DNA from: an uncultured Solobacterium sp.
GTDB lineage: Bacteria; Bacillota_I; Bacilli_A; Erysipelotrichales; Erysipelotrichaceae
Reading direction: 5' to 3'
NCBI GenBank assembly: GCA_900546285.1
Contig: URCJ01000033.1
Location: 1 to 23,091, forward strand
Length of the DNA stretch: 23,091 nucleotides
Made by a program: the position numbers and the translations under genes. Positions 23,061 through 23,091 of this stretch are shown here, piece after piece; position 1 is the first letter of the stretch; each line of letters begins with the position of its first letter. The notes under the pieces were generated by a model. It worked only from the letters and a program-made list of their open reading frames with translations, was not told the DNA's origin and did no database searches.

Positions 23061-23091
23061 GTGTTAAAACTTAAGGCTGGACAGCCTTTTT
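23042..23091 (+). terminator. Long terminator hairpin overlapping the 3' end of the PemK-like gene
   Basis: GGCTGTCC (23043-23050) pairs with GGACAGCC (23079-23086), followed by TTTTT at the window edge. An inner arm, CCTAAGT with ACTTAAGG, lengthens the hairpin. The final codons and the stop of the gene are in the 5' arm and loop. Confidence 0.8.

Overview
The window is AT-rich chromosomal DNA from a low-GC Gram-positive bacterium. Gene content supports Bacillota: gpsB next to a type-B RNase P RNA, recU-ponA, the yqeG-yqeH-yhbY-yqeK-rsfS-yqeM ribosome-assembly run, dnaD-nth, and plsY divergent from parE-parC. The multidomain flavodiiron protein fits an anaerobe. An Erysipelotrichia-like host is my best guess, not a proven one. 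I see no tRNA, CRISPR array, prophage or complete insertion sequence.

Layout. 1-888 (minus): a start-less gene remnant running off the left edge, then rnpB with its terminator, then gpsB, whose stop codon lies in the rnpB P1 helix. 958-4571 (plus): recU and ponA (cell wall, recombination). 4585-7567 (minus): truB-ribF-rsmF-asp23, an RNA-modification and cofactor operon. 7597-9131: a radical SAM/SPASM protein facing a SpoU-type RNA methyltransferase. 9169-12487 (plus): a four-domain flavodiiron O2/NO reductase and a DUF1846 protein. 12459-21312 (minus): one tightly overlapping ten-gene operon, parE-parC-yqeG-yqeH-yhbY-yqeK-rsfS-yqeM-dnaD-nth, joining DNA topology, ribosome assembly, replication initiation and base-excision repair. 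21352-23091 (plus): plsY and an unfamiliar PemK/MazF-like multi-module protein.

The most striking signal is how compact the transcripts look. In at least six places a perfect TATAAT box sits 6-8 nt before the start codon with no Shine-Dalgarno sequence, which predicts leaderless mRNAs. Several stop codons lie inside or directly against the terminator hairpin. asp23 and plsY show both features, so their mRNAs may have almost no untranslated sequence. Two convergent gene pairs overlap at their 3' ends, and one divergent pair shares a palindromic -10 box. Other points of interest are a RibF lacking its riboflavin kinase domain, the absence of nadD from the yqe cluster, and a flavodiiron protein carrying both a flavin reductase domain and a short rubredoxin.
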